Shown: positions 54,967 to 64,000, numbered from the stretch's first letter. The stretch is DNA of 64,000 nt from CAUZFZ01 sp963579025 (GCA_963579025.1 CAUZFZ010000035.1:1-64000), one strand, 5' to 3'. The notes: generated from the sequence alone by a model not told the origin. Made by a program: numbers and translations.

Positions 54967-57480
54967 TCAGGAGTTCGGAATGACCTGACCGTCGGCCATC
55001 GTGGAGAGGCGTTCGAAGACGGTTGGGTCGATGTTCTCCGAAACGAAGCGCACCGAACCGTCGGCAAGGCCGATGTTGCATCCGCCTCGATATGGTCCGC
55101 CGATGCCGTCCGGGCCGTTGATATAAGGCTTCTTCGTCAGGGACCGTATGGTCGCGTTGCCTCCAGAGATCCACGGGCCGTATTCGCCTGTCGCTTCGCT
55201 AATCATCATCGTGTTGGACGTTCCATCCGTGATGTCCCGAAAGCGCGTCTTTCGATTGAACCCGAAGATTCCGGCTCGCTTGCTCGTGACGGGAAGCGTC
55301 GGAGCGTCTTTGCCGAGTCCCGCGATACCGACATAGTGCGTTTCGCCATGACTGGCCGGCGAGGCCACGCTTCCCGGGTTCAGGAATGTCGGAATGCGGA
55401 TTTCCGCCGCGCGTTCGTTAGCCTCGTCGTCCCAGGACTCTTCAAAGTCGATTATCTTGAACAGGGCTGACTGTTCGATGAAGGGCAGGATCGTGGCCAG
55501 CCAACTGAGTCGTTCTTCGGGCTTCAGTTTCTCGTTGGGATGCGTTCCCGCCGGGAAACTCCTGTACGTGTCCGCATAGTTGTGCAGAGCCAGTGCGATC
55601 TGTTTCAGATTATTCTTCGATTGAGATCGACGCGCCGCCTGACGAGCTGATTGTACCGCAGGCAGAAGCAGCGCCGTTCCAATGGCCGCCGTCACAATAC
55701 CGTTGCCTTCGCCGATCCCGCCGATGATCGGAATCCCCTGGAGCGATTTGCGTGACGTGATCCGGATTCCGTTTTCGTCCGACGTCGTGACAGAGATATT
55801 CGGAAACAACGGACGGACAACCACTTCGGCCGGCGGCAGGTCGGCCACCGTGATGGGCAGCCTCGCGTCACGCGGGATGATGCGCTCTTCCTTCAGCGCG
55901 GCCAGGCCACCCGACATAATCACTGGCGCCAGTTTGATCAGAGCATGCCAGCTCACGCGGGGGTCGCCGATGGTGATCGAAGTGAACGACTTGGGCAGTT
56001 CTTCCAGACCTTGAGTCTGTGCTCGTGTCGGTTGCCACTGATCGAGCTGGCCGTCGATCCTCAACAGAGCTGCTTCGACCGATTGCGGCATCAGGCCGGC
56101 AATCAGCCATCCGTCATCAATCGTCAATGCTCCGACCTGGACCTGATCAGCAAATTCGAAGAGCACGAGTTCTCGGCCATGCTTGTCGGATCGGTGCACC
56201 TTGAACTGGCCACGCGATGCCTGCTCACCCATCTGCAGCAGTTTTTCGATGGTCGCCTCGAGTTTTTCCGCGTCTTTGACGCTGACCATGACGCCCATGC
56301 CCGTACCAAGAAACCCCTGATCCGGGTCGGCGAAGATGCACGCCACATCGCCGAGCGCATCGAGCAGATCGGCTTTGGGATCGAAGCCGATCATCTGCGG
56401 AAGGTTGGCCAGCACGCCTTCAACCTGGCCAGCGGCTTGCGGCGGTCCAAACGCGACAGCCTCGCGAGCCAGTTGGGTCAGTGTGTCCCACATGGCCGAC
56501 GAGTCGATTCGCATGGCGTTGAATCCGTTCGTACCGGCGGGTAGCGGCGGCAGGTCGTCCAACGTCATTGGCTTCTGATCAGTCAGTGCCAGCAGCCCGG
56601 TGCGTGGGCCATCGACTTCGATCACTGCTTCCGACCAAAGCGACCGGCCCTTGTAACCGTACTGATAAGCCACGGTGTCCAGATTGTGCAGTCCTACCGT
56701 TTTAAGCACGTCATCGACGCTTTTGCCCGGCACCGGAAGCGGCATCTCGCCGAACTTCGCGCGAAGCGCCGCAAAGTCGAGCCACGCGACGGATGTCGTT
56801 TCGAAGCCTTCCGTGTCGTAGTTGTATTTCTTCCAGAGTTCGTTCGTCGTGAGGTTCGGTGACTCGCCGGTGGCGACGGAAATTCCCGTGCTGACTGCGT
56901 TCATGCCACCCACGACGATCAGGTGCTCGCCTTCCGCCCAGATGCCGACTTCGATGCCTGGCGTGTTGGGAATCACGGCGCTGGTCACGGCGCGATCGTT
57001 GACGTCCTGTTGTTCGAATTGAGCGGCAATGAAGAACCCAAAGTTGCGAGCCAGTCCGCTAAGCATCGGCTCGTACTTTGCAGCTTTATGCAGCACGATC
57101 GTGATCTGTGGAATCGGCGGTCCCTGTGCATCCGGCAGTGAAACGGCGAGTGTTGCGCCGTGCGCCTCCAGGTGCTTCATTGCCTCTTCGAATTCCGGAT
57201 TCCCCTGCTGCCCGGCTTGTTGTCCGGCAAACTCGAACAGTTTCTCCAGGACACCGACCATGCCGGATTCATACATCGCTTCGTGCGCCGCGGTTTTCTC
57301 CCATGCGGCCTGATGCTTCTCGGCCCCGTCATGACCGAGGAACACGACTGTGCCGGCGGGAATCAGTTCTTCGATCGGTTGTGGTTTGTCGTTCTGAGCG
57401 TCGGCGATGGTCATTGTCAGACCGATGCCGAGCACTCCGGCCAGCAGCCCCCATGAAATTGGTGCCTGTCGCGGTGACAT
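54967..57480 (-). CDS. Exported DUF1559-containing protein with large N-terminal region
   Basis: The 837-residue protein has a signal-like N-terminus (WGLLAGVLGIGLTMTIADA) and a region of about 560 residues rich in beta and helical segments (PAGTVVFLGHDGAEKHQAAW), similar in style to DUF3352-like planctomycete proteins. From about residue 605 comes the DUF1559 module: ALLLPAVQSARQAARRSQS, LHNYADTYRSFPAGTHP, and the C-terminal LADGSVRFVSENIDP. The DUF1559 prepilin leader (FTLIELLVV) is absent and the hydrophobic helix is internal. The H of the H-X9-DG motif is not present. It may be an anchored surface protein. Confidence 0.85.
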   Translation of the reverse strand: MSPRQAPISWGLLAGVLGIGLTMTIADAQNDKPQPIEELIPAGTVVFLGHDGAEKHQAAWEKTAAHEAMYESGMVGVLEKLFEFAGQQAGQQGNPEFEEAMKHLEAHGATLAVSLPDAQGPPIPQITIVLHKAAKYEPMLSGLARNFGFFIAAQFEQQDVNDRAVTSAVIPNTPGIEVGIWAEGEHLIVVGGMNAVSTGISVATGESPNLTTNELWKKYNYDTEGFETTSVAWLDFAALRAKFGEMPLPVPGKSVDDVLKTVGLHNLDTVAYQYGYKGRSLWSEAVIEVDGPRTGLLALTDQKPMTLDDLPPLPAGTNGFNAMRIDSSAMWDTLTQLAREAVAFGPPQAAGQVEGVLANLPQMIGFDPKADLLDALGDVACIFADPDQGFLGTGMGVMVSVKDAEKLEATIEKLLQMGEQASRGQFKVHRSDKHGRELVLFEFADQVQVGALTIDDGWLIAGLMPQSVEAALLRIDGQLDQWQPTRAQTQGLEELPKSFTSITIGDPRVSWHALIKLAPVIMSGGLAALKEERIIPRDARLPITVADLPPAEVVVRPLFPNISVTTSDENGIRITSRKSLQGIPIIGGIGEGNGIVTAAIGTALLLPAVQSARQAARRSQSKNNLKQIALALHNYADTYRSFPAGTHPNEKLKPEERLSWLATILPFIEQSALFKIIDFEESWDDEANERAAEIRIPTFLNPGSVASPASHGETHYVGIAGLGKDAPTLPVTSKRAGIFGFNRKTRFRDITDGTSNTMMISEATGEYGPWISGGNATIRSLTKKPYINGPDGIGGPYRGGCNIGLADGSVRFVSENIDPTVFERLSTMADGQVIPNS

Positions 57481-57557
57481 CCTGATGTACTCCTTTGATT
57501 GCGGAAAAGCACTTGGACCTGATCCGAAATGCAGTCATCGAAACGTGCTTATCGACG

Positions 57558-57582
57558 CCCCTCTCCCCCCAGGGGAGAGGGG
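57558..57582. repeat. CCCCTCTCCCC palindrome
   Basis: Perfect 11-bp arms at 57558-57568 and 57572-57582 with a 3-nt loop. It is the same palindrome type as at 31915-31950. It lies between the EF-hand pseudogene end and the start of the DUF1559 gene and could serve as terminator of the former; no T-run follows. Confidence 0.65.
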
Positions 57583-57606
57583 ACAATCGGGTTAATTGAG
57601 CGAGAG

Positions 57607-58370
57607 TTATTTAACAAACTCTGCCTCCGCGGCATCGACGATGCCGTCGGAGTTCTGATCCAGTTTCTGAAACTTGGCGCGACTTCCGGGGAACTCACGT
57701 CGGGCAAGTTCGCCGTCGCCGTTGCGGTCCAGTCTCGTGAACCACTTTGGTGCGACCGGATTTGTCGCGTTGTCGTCGCCACGCATTCGTGCGGTCTGCC
57801 CCGGAAGTTGTACCCCTCGAAACTAAGGCTGCCCGGGTCCGAACGAAATCTGATAGAGCTGCGGCACCTCAGATTCAGAAATCACACCGTCTTCGTCGGT
57901 GTCCCATAGTTCAACTCGTTTGACGGCCTGCGCCAGCTCGCGTCGTCCCAGGCTGCGGTTGCGGTCCACGTCGAGGATCTCGAACAGGTCGCGTCCGCGG
58001 TTACGCACATTCATTCGCGCGCGGCTGCGTGCGGCCATCCACGACAGCCGTCAGTTCTTCTTTAAACAGCTTGCCGTCGCCGTCCACATCGAACTGATCG
58101 AACGATAACCGGAACGCGTTGTTCCGGCTGGATTCGTCTTCCTCGAGATAGCCGTTCCTGTCGCGATCGGCTCCCGAAAACTGCCGGAGCAGATATTGCT
58201 TCGCCACGTCCGGACCGCTTACGACTTCAGCAATCTCGATCTGCACATCATTGATCACGATACTGGTTAGCCCGTCCGTCGAACGGCGCACTGATATGCC
58301 CTGCTGCTCACTCGCTGAGTGAGTGGAGCCGACCACATTCCACAATGTGCTCGCCTTGTTCGCGTGCTCC
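57607..58370 (-). pseudogene. EF-hand calcium-binding protein, frameshifted and 5'-truncated
   Basis: Reading leftward, EF-hand segments appear in three frames. The first piece contains GADRDRNGYLEEDESSRNN and DQFDVDGDGKLFKEEL. The second, after a frameshift near 58010-58035, contains EILDVDRNRSLGRREL and LWDTDEDGVISESE. The third, after another shift near 57790-57825, contains LDRNGDGELARREF and LDQNSDGIVDAAEAEF ending at TAA 57607-57609. The pieces join as one continuous EF-hand protein typical of planctomycetes. Its 5' part is replaced by a transposase remnant that is in frame with the first piece. Sequencing indels are an alternative cause of the shifts. Confidence 0.75.
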
Positions 58371-58389
58371 AAGTCGGACGAGGGGAGTG

Positions 58390-59344
58390 TCTCGCCCGAT
58401 TCGTTGACCGTGTTGCATACGTCGACGTCGATCACGACTCCGCTTTCATCAGTCACACACGTCGGCGTGAAGTTGGGAGCGAAGCCGCCTTCCTTGTTGG
58501 GCATCCCGCGCGAGTCGGCATCTGTCATTGGAAGCTGGGCCGTCTGTGGATCCAGCCCGTTTGCGGCACGAGACGATTCGATCTGCTCGAGTTCCCCGAG
58601 TGCCGCCTGCCGCCTGCAGCTTGTCGCGTCGATGCTGGACGTCCGCCAGAGGACCACTGACCACACCGCCCGTGGACGGCTCGAACAGGTCCTGTTGATC
58701 AACCGCCCGCGACTCGGCCAGCAGCTCGCTATAAAGCCCGTCGAGTTCTGCCAGCTTCTTCTTGATCCACTCACGTCCGCGAGTTCCATACCGACTGTTG
58801 GACGCCTTGACCCGCGTCCAGTCGAAGCCGACTTCACCCAGCCGAATCAGGCCCAGTGTCATTGCGATGGTGCAGACTTTCCGGAACAGTCCCCGGAGCT
58901 CAACCTCGTGTGCGTTGCGGAAGTGACACAGCGTGCTGTGGTCAGGCTGGTGTCCTTCGGCGAGCCACAGAAAGTCAATATTCCGCAGGCACATGTATTC
59001 CAGAACGCGACTGGAACGCAGCCACGGGCTGTTCATTTCTGGGGCGTCGAAAGTGCGATCGGCGCCGAAGACCAACCCGTGTCCACCATCACCACGCCAC
59101 GCGTGCGCACGCGTCGCATGAGTCCACAGAGCACAATCCCGGCCATGACGCGGGGATGGATCGGTGGTCTCCCGCGCGTGGCGCAATAATGCTGCTCCCA
59201 TTTGGACCAGTCGAGGGACCTGGGTATCTCAGCAAGCACACGCACTTCATCGTTGTGTGCGACGACATCATCCAGTGTCGGAGCGAGCAACGTCCGCTGC
59301 TCGCGAGCAATAGGCGCCTTGGCCCATCGTCCATGAATTCCCAT
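58390..59344 (-). pseudogene. IS1182-like transposase remnant, frameshifted and 3'-truncated
   Basis: The start at 59344 (MGIHGRWAKAPIAREQ) has AGGAGG upstream. WSKWEQHYCATRGRPPIHPR, NIDFLWLAEGHQPDHSTLCH and GFDWTRVKASNSRYGTRG are IS1182/IS4-type transposase blocks. The reading frame changes near 59030-59110, where about 80 extra nt separate MRRVR from SSRVLEYMCLRN, and again near 58610. The third piece (GFAPNFTPTCVTDESGVVID) ends at about 58390, where it runs into the EF-hand pseudogene. The C-terminal part with the final catalytic glutamate is missing. The boundary at 58390 is approximate. The element end upstream may lie near 59436, where GGGGCTGTCGATTTAATGC occurs on the minus strand. Confidence 0.75.
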
Positions 59345-59502
59345 CGGAGCCTCCTGACTGAAACCACCGGGAAGATAGCGCGATGGTCGACAAACAGTCG
59401 GGGACAATCGCCCCGCATTAAATCGACAGCCCCCTAAAGCCGATGGCAAATCAAGAATGCCGGCTGATGCCATGTCCACACCACAAACCGTGACGGTCAG
59501 AC

Positions 59503-59534
59503 AAAAAAGGGCACGGCCTCCCCAGACCGTGCCC
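59503..59534 (-). terminator. Rho-independent terminator of the RTX gene
   Basis: On the minus strand, perfect 8-bp arms GGGCACGG/CCGTGCCC (59534-59527 and 59516-59509) with a 10-nt loop are followed by TTTTTT at 59508-59503. It lies 32-63 nt after the stop of the RTX surface protein gene. Confidence 0.9.
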
Positions 59535-59565
59535 TCCCCCTTCACTGTTCTACTACCTGGCCGAA

Positions 59566-62500
59566 TCAGAAACCGTTCAGCTCAGCCAGCGCTGCCAGCA
59601 CCGACACTTCAATCGTCAGGTTCTGATCATCCGTCTCGCCGACGCCAAGGTCTTTCGGCGTCTGCCCGCCTTCGCCGCTGTTGAATTTGTCGATCGAGCC
59701 GTTGCCTCGCAGGATGTCGGCACCGTCACCACCGAAGATGCGATCGACGCCACCACCACCGAGCAGTGTGTCGTTCCCGTCACCACCGATCAGTGTGTCC
59801 CTTCCGGACATGCCGTTGACCGAGTCATTACCATCGCCGCCGTCGATGATATCGTTGCCTGTGCCGGCATCGATCGTGTCTTCGCCGTCACCACCATCAA
59901 TCGTGTCCCTACCTGAGTTGCCTTCAATACGGTCGTTACCGTCGCCGCCTTTGAGCTGGTCGTTTCCAGACTGGCCAGTCACTGTGTCGTCGCCCGTACC
60001 GCCGTCCAGCGAGTCATCGCCGGAACCGCCCAGCACGCGATCGTCGTCCTGATTCCCGTCGGCCAGATCGTTTCCAGCAGCACCATTCAGCGTGTCATTA
60101 CCGAACCCACCGCGGAGCGTGTCGTTACCCACGCCGCCCATCAGGACATCATTCCCGAAACTGCCCTGCAGGCTGTCGTTTCCGTCATTGCCGTTCAGCG
60201 TGTCGTTACCCGAGCCGCCGTCCAGCGAATCGTCACCCACGTCGCCGTTCAACACATCATTGCCTTCGCCGCCATCCAGGACGTCACTGCTTTCACCTCC
60301 CGAAAGCGAGTCGTCGCCCGCGTTACCCGAAATCGTTTCCCGGTCGCGACTGCCCGTGACCGTGTCGTCACCGTCCCCGCCACGCAGGTCCAGCAGCACG
60401 CCACCCAGGCGGGCGTTCATCGCCGTGATTGTGTCGTTGTTACCCTGGCCGTCGATGATCAGGCTGACCTGGCGAACGTCATCGATCGAGCTGACAGTAA
60501 TGGAGTCATCACCATTACCGCCCAGAATCGTGACTTCATTTGTCGAATTACTGGCCGTGATCGAAGCCGCACCTTCGGTCACACGCAGGAGTCCCGAGTT
60601 ACTGTCGACTGTGAACGAGTCGGCCCCGCCGTCGCCCATGACCATCAGCTCTTGAGCACCCGGAGATTCCTGAATCGTGTCGACACCATCGCCGGAACCA
60701 TTCCAGATCACCAGGTCCTGTCCAAGTCCCGTCTGAATCACGTCATCTCCGCCCTGGCCATCAATCGTGTCGTTGCCATTACCACCATCGATGAAGTCGT
60801 TGTCGGCCCCGCCCAGAATCGAATCGTTTCCAAGTCCGCCGCCAAGCAGGTCGTTCCCGTCACCGCCATTGATGAAGTCATTTCCATTTCCGCCGAACAG
60901 CGAGTCATTACCACCGTCACCAAACAGTGTGTCGTTGCCATCTGGAAGTGACGGTGGCAGCGGTGGTGGAGGCGGTGCCAGTGTCCCCAGCACGGCCTGA
61001 GTTATCGCGGTGGCGATGTTGGCAGACGACGCAGTGTCGATCGTCAGATAAAGTGGCTCACCGGGATCAATGTCGTCGCCTGGAATCCCACTGATGATGG
61101 GAGAACTCGTCCGATTGATGGCGCCGGTCAGAATCGATAGTGCCTCCAATGGGCGTCTGGGCGCGGTGGCCGGATCGTTGGGATCGAAAGCGCCCAGCGT
61201 CGTGATTCCGCCGAGTCCAATCACTTGCACGTCCTGGGCAATGAGCGCATCGACAGTCTGTTGGATTCCCGCAGCACCGGCCGGGACAGCAGACGAGCCA
61301 CTGATTTGTATATCCGCGGCCGGGACGGTAACTCCATTGACTCCGACATACGGGTCGATTCCGTCTACGCTGAATTTCAGCGGAGCATCGGTCGCGACCA
61401 AAACCAAACGCCGCGAATCGTCGCGGAATCCGACTCCGCCGTTGTTACCGGACGGAGCAAGAACAGGGCCGAGTGGTGCAACCGTTGCGTCGGGCAGAAA
61501 CGACGCAAATGCCGGAACATCGCCGCCGGCCGTCGGCATCGTCTGCGTGGAAATCAATCCGGCGAGACCACTATCGAGAGTGTCACCATCGCCGTTTCCG
61601 TCGAAACCAAGACCCGTCGCAACCTGAAACAGAGCTTCGATCAACGTTTCTGGAATATCACCGTTTCCACCGCCGCCAGTTGGCCGGTTGATCGCGGCAT
61701 CCGTGGCTGCAGTGAACTGAGGCGTTGTCGATTCAACGATAGGCTGATTCAGAATGAACGGACGACTCGAATTCGCCCCACCAGAGAATTCCTGAAACCG
61801 GCCGATACCGTAGGCAAAGCTGGCAGTCGGCAGGTTCGACTGCAGATCGGACACAATCATCGGGAAGGCCGCCGCCAGTGACGGAAACGCGGCGTTGAAA
61901 CTGGTCGTGGAATCGAACACCAGGAAAATATCGATCAACTGACGATCATCGTTTTCAATAATCCCGACTCCCTGCGCATCCACAATTCGAGCGTTGGAAG
62001 TCGCGTTGGAAAGATTCACCAGAAAGAACTCGTCACCTTCCTCAATACCGTCTGACGACACCGGGACAGTGATGGTCTTTTGCGTCTCGCCCGGAGCAAA
62101 CGTCAATTGGCCGCTATTGGCTGTGTAGTCTTCTCCGACGATCGCAGACCCATCGACGGTATCAAAGTCCACACTGACCGTGCTCGAATTCGCGCCTCCA
62201 AGGCTGACTGTGAATACGGCTTCGACATTCGGGTTCAGACCATTGAGTGCGACTTCCACATTGTCGATCGCCCAGGACTCGTTAGTTCCTCCCTGGAATC
62301 CTGCTCCGTCCGCGAACCATTCAACCGTCAGCGACGAATCCGTGTGCGGAATCGCCTGCAGCTGCGGTTCCAAACCCATGTTGTATGCACTCTCAGTAAA
62401 CAGTAATGAGCCGTTAAATCCCAAATCGACGAATGGGCGTGGCGTCAATTGAACGCCCGAAGGTGGCTGATAGCCTTGCGTGGCCTGTGCATTCGCAAAC

Positions 62501-63999
62501 CCTTCTCGAAAGACCGACGTGCCATCGACGGTTACGTTGAAAAAGTCAGGACCTTGACTCAGCGGTGCGCCGGCGTTGTCCCACGAGTCGATAATCGCAA
62601 GCAGGAAGTCCAAATCGACGCTCGTGTGAACCGGTAAACCGGTCAACGTCAGTACGGTTGGCGTTTGTGGGATTGACCCAGGGTTAAGGTCGGTTCCGCC
62701 GGTGTTGTTGCGTAGGAAACTGCCGCTAAACAGATTCGAGCCATCCCCAATCCCTGCATAACCCTGCACAGGTTCGATGCCAGTAAAGCCGGTGAACTGA
62801 GCCGGCACGCCAGACTCGAAGTCCGTCGAGAAAAACACCGCACTCGCACTACCCTCGATGACTGTGACGTCATCAATCGCGATCGTGGAAGGAGTTCCGA
62901 TCAGGTCGTTGCCTGCTCCACCACGCAGCAGGTCCGATCCTGCACCGCCTTCCAGTGTGTCGTCGCCGCCGTTGCCGTTGATCGTGTCATTGCCACCGTC
63001 GCCGTTCAGACTGTCTCGACCGCCGCCGCCGAAGATCGTATCCGGGTCATCGCCACCACTGATCGTGTCGTTGCCACCCATGCCGTTGATGGTGTCATTT
63101 CCTGCCCCACCTGTGACCGAATCACCGCCCTGGCCGCCGATCAGCAAGTCCGCGCCGTCGGCCCCATCGACGATATCGGCCCCTCCCTGACCGTCCAGCT
63201 TGTCGTCTCCATCACCTCCGCTGATGGAATCATCCTGCGAGCCTCCAAGGACGGAGTCGTTACCCAGGCCGCCGATAATCGTGTCGTTTCCAGACATTCC
63301 GTTGATCGTGTCGTTGTCGTCACCGCCATCAACAAAATCGGCTCCCTGTCCGGCATCAATGTTGTCCGTGCCCGCGTCGCCCGTAATGGAGTCAGCTCCG
63401 TCTCCTCCCTGGATGACGTCGCCCTCCGACCCCCCAACGATTGTGTCAGCGCCGTCGTCGCCGTCGATGGAATCTGCTCCGACGCCACCAGTTAACATGT
63501 CGTTGCCATTGCCGCCGTCAATCGTGTCGTTGCCATCACCGCCATCAATCGTGTCGTTGCCGTCCTGACCGAGGATCGATTCGCCGAAGTCAGCGCTGCC
63601 CGTGATACTGTCGTTGCCGTCACCGCCCTCGATACGGATCGATCCGGACGCAGCCAGTGCGGTAAAGTCAGTAGCCAGGACGGAGCTGACATCAATGTCG
63701 TTGTCGTCGTTCCCGGCAATGACGTTCAGACCCGTCAGCGAGTTCGCCGCTGCACTCGGGACACCGGTCGCAGTGGCTCCGTTCGCCAGAACGACAATGC
63801 GGCCAGTCGTGGCGTCGGTTTGCACGATGATGTCGTCGCCATCATCTACGAATACAGACAACTCGGTGCCGACAAGGACACCCGTGGTTGTCAGTAACGT
63901 TCTCTGTTCCAGTTTCTGGATATTGAGTCGGCGTGACAGTGGCGCGCCACGCAGCCGGCGGTTGTGGTTGAGACGGTTCCGCAAGCCGTTGATCCACGG
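59566..63999 (-). CDS. RTX/Calx-beta surface protein with von Willebrand-like domain (5' end outside window)
   Basis: At least 1472 residues, numbered from a TTG at 63984. The frame stays open to the window edge, giving PWINGLRNRL, so the true start is probably further right. Order: planctomycete LEQRTLL motif (25-31); RTX calcium-binding nonapeptides GGxGxDxxx (about 119-363); Calx-beta first strand (368-380, IDDVTVIEG); an inserted beta-sandwich-like domain (381-586, ending WAIDNVEVAL); the rest of Calx-beta (588-680); a VWA-like domain with MIDAS-type DSTTS (691-695) up to about 1000; RTX block 2 (about 1014-1090); and RTX block 3 (about 1200-1425). It is likely a secreted, calcium-stabilised cell-surface or adhesion protein. 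A terminator follows the stop. Confidence 0.9.
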   Translation of the reverse strand, partial: PWINGLRNRLNHNRRLRGAPLSRRLNIQKLEQRTLLTTTGVLVGTELSVFVDDGDDIIVQTDATTGRIVVLANGATATGVPSAAANSLTGLNVIAGNDDNDIDVSSVLATDFTALAASGSIRIEGGDGNDSITGSADFGESILGQDGNDTIDGGDGNDTIDGGNGNDMLTGGVGADSIDGDDGADTIVGGSEGDVIQGGDGADSITGDAGTDNIDAGQGADFVDGGDDNDTINGMSGNDTIIGGLGNDSVLGGSQDDSISGGDGDDKLDGQGGADIVDGADGADLLIGGQGGDSVTGGAGNDTINGMGGNDTISGGDDPDTIFGGGGRDSLNGDGGNDTINGNGGDDTLEGGAGSDLLRGGAGNDLIGTPSTIAIDDVTVIEGSASAVFFSTDFESGVPAQFTGFTGIEPVQGYAGIGDGSNLFSGSFLRNNTGGTDLNPGSIPQTPTVLTLTGLPVHTSVDLDFLLAIIDSWDNAGAPLSQGPDFFNVTVDGTSVFREGFANAQATQGYQPPSGVQLTPRPFVDLGFNGSLLFTESAYNMGLEPQLQAIPHTDSSLTVEWFADGAGFQGGTNESWAIDNVEVALNGLNPNVEAVFTVSLGGANSSTVSVDFDTVDGSAIVGEDYTANSGQLTFAPGETQKTITVPVSSDGIEEGDEFFLVNLSNATSNARIVDAQGVGIIENDDRQLIDIFLVFDSTTSFNAAFPSLAAAFPMIVSDLQSNLPTASFAYGIGRFQEFSGGANSSRPFILNQPIVESTTPQFTAATDAAINRPTGGGGNGDIPETLIEALFQVATGLGFDGNGDGDTLDSGLAGLISTQTMPTAGGDVPAFASFLPDATVAPLGPVLAPSGNNGGVGFRDDSRRLVLVATDAPLKFSVDGIDPYVGVNGVTVPAADIQISGSSAVPAGAAGIQQTVDALIAQDVQVIGLGGITTLGAFDPNDPATAPRRPLEALSILTGAINRTSSPIISGIPGDDIDPGEPLYLTIDTASSANIATAITQAVLGTLAPPPPPLPPSLPDGNDTLFGDGGNDSLFGGNGNDFINGGDGNDLLGGGLGNDSILGGADNDFIDGGNGNDTIDGQGGDDVIQTGLGQDLVIWNGSGDGVDTIQESPGAQELMVMGDGGADSFTVDSNSGLLRVTEGAASITASNSTNEVTILGGNGDDSITVSSIDDVRQVSLIIDGQGNNDTITAMNARLGGVLLDLRGGDGDDTVTGSRDRETISGNAGDDSLSGGESSDVLDGGEGNDVLNGDVGDDSLDGGSGNDTLNGNDGNDSLQGSFGNDVLMGGVGNDTLRGGFGNDTLNGAAGNDLADGNQDDDRVLGGSGDDSLDGGTGDDTVTGQSGNDQLKGGDGNDRIEGNSGRDTIDGGDGEDTIDAGTGNDIIDGGDGNDSVNGMSGRDTLIGGDGNDTLLGGGGVDRIFGGDGADILRGNGSIDKFNSGEGGQTPKDLGVGETDDQNLTIEVSVLAALAELNGF

Positions 64000-64000
64000 A

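Noticed and set aside
59345..59545. Extension of the transposase frame to 59545
   Set aside because: The ATG at 59344 has a strong AGGAGG site and starts with the family N-terminus; the upstream part includes the RTX terminator region.
59681..60951. Proline/serine-rich open frames on the plus strand
   Set aside because: They are mirror images of the GGxGxD RTX repeats read in antisense. The repeated SLPSPPS-type sequence follows from the GGxGxD codons.
62850..63650. Periodic DNA repeats that might suggest a CRISPR or tandem repeat array
   Set aside because: The period of 27 nt and variable sequence correspond to the nonapeptide coding repeats of the RTX protein; there are no unique spacers.

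Overview
This is a chromosomal window from a bacterium of the phylum Planctomycetota. The evidence is a combination of families concentrated in that phylum: two DUF1501 Tat-exported proteins, a DUF1549/DUF1553 protein, a DUF1552 protein with its PSCyt/DUF1587-type cytochrome partner, DUF1559 pseudopilin-like proteins, an EF-hand protein, and a very large RTX-repeat surface protein with the planctomycetal 'LEQRTLL' N-terminal motif. Genus cannot be fixed from sequence reading. No rRNA, tRNA or CRISPR array was seen. Intergenic gaps are rich in long palindromic repeats.

Layout. 1-6.1 kb: DUF1501 gene facing a three-gene operon (DUF4432 epimerase-like, DUF1549/1553, DUF1501). 6.1-14.1 kb: secreted esterase, nrdR, an alpha/beta hydrolase, and a signalling set of one large hybrid histidine kinase flanked by two paralogous response regulators fused to an anti-sigma-type ATPase domain. 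14.1-25.3 kb: a TPR-like protein, the DUF1552/PSCyt pair, an MFS permease, and a divergent RDD / SpoIIM pair. 25.6-33.4 kb: a type II secretion/pseudopilus-like operon with one short GspE, three consecutive GspF-like proteins, three minor pseudopilin-like proteins and a DUF1559 major-pilin-like protein. 33.5-36.2 kb: a secreted glycosidase-like protein and a DUF4058 protein.

36.5-45.8 kb is a nitrate assimilation cluster: a consensus sigma-54 promoter and a leader of about 320 nt, a nitrate/nitrite MFS transporter, a NirB-NirD fusion nitrite reductase, a DmsB-DmsC-like iron-sulfur/membrane fusion, and an assimilatory nitrate reductase (NasA). A small gene lies on the opposite strand between the last two. 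The nasA gene carries a perfect palindromic element inserted in frame. Imported nitrate would be reduced by NasA, probably with electrons from the DmsBC-like protein (inference), and nitrite would be reduced to ammonium by NirBD.

45.8-50 kb is a DUF58/MoxR/DUF4350/DUF4129 operon. Its usual partners RDD and SpoIIM sit about 21 kb away. 50-57.5 kb: a palindrome cluster, a membrane protein, an LplT-like transporter overlapping a MfnB homologue, a small membrane protein, a sugar phosphate isomerase/epimerase-like protein and a DUF1559-containing exported protein. 57.6-59.4 kb: a decayed IS1182-like transposase fused to a frameshifted EF-hand gene. 59.5-64 kb: the RTX/Calx-beta surface protein, whose 5' end runs off the window.
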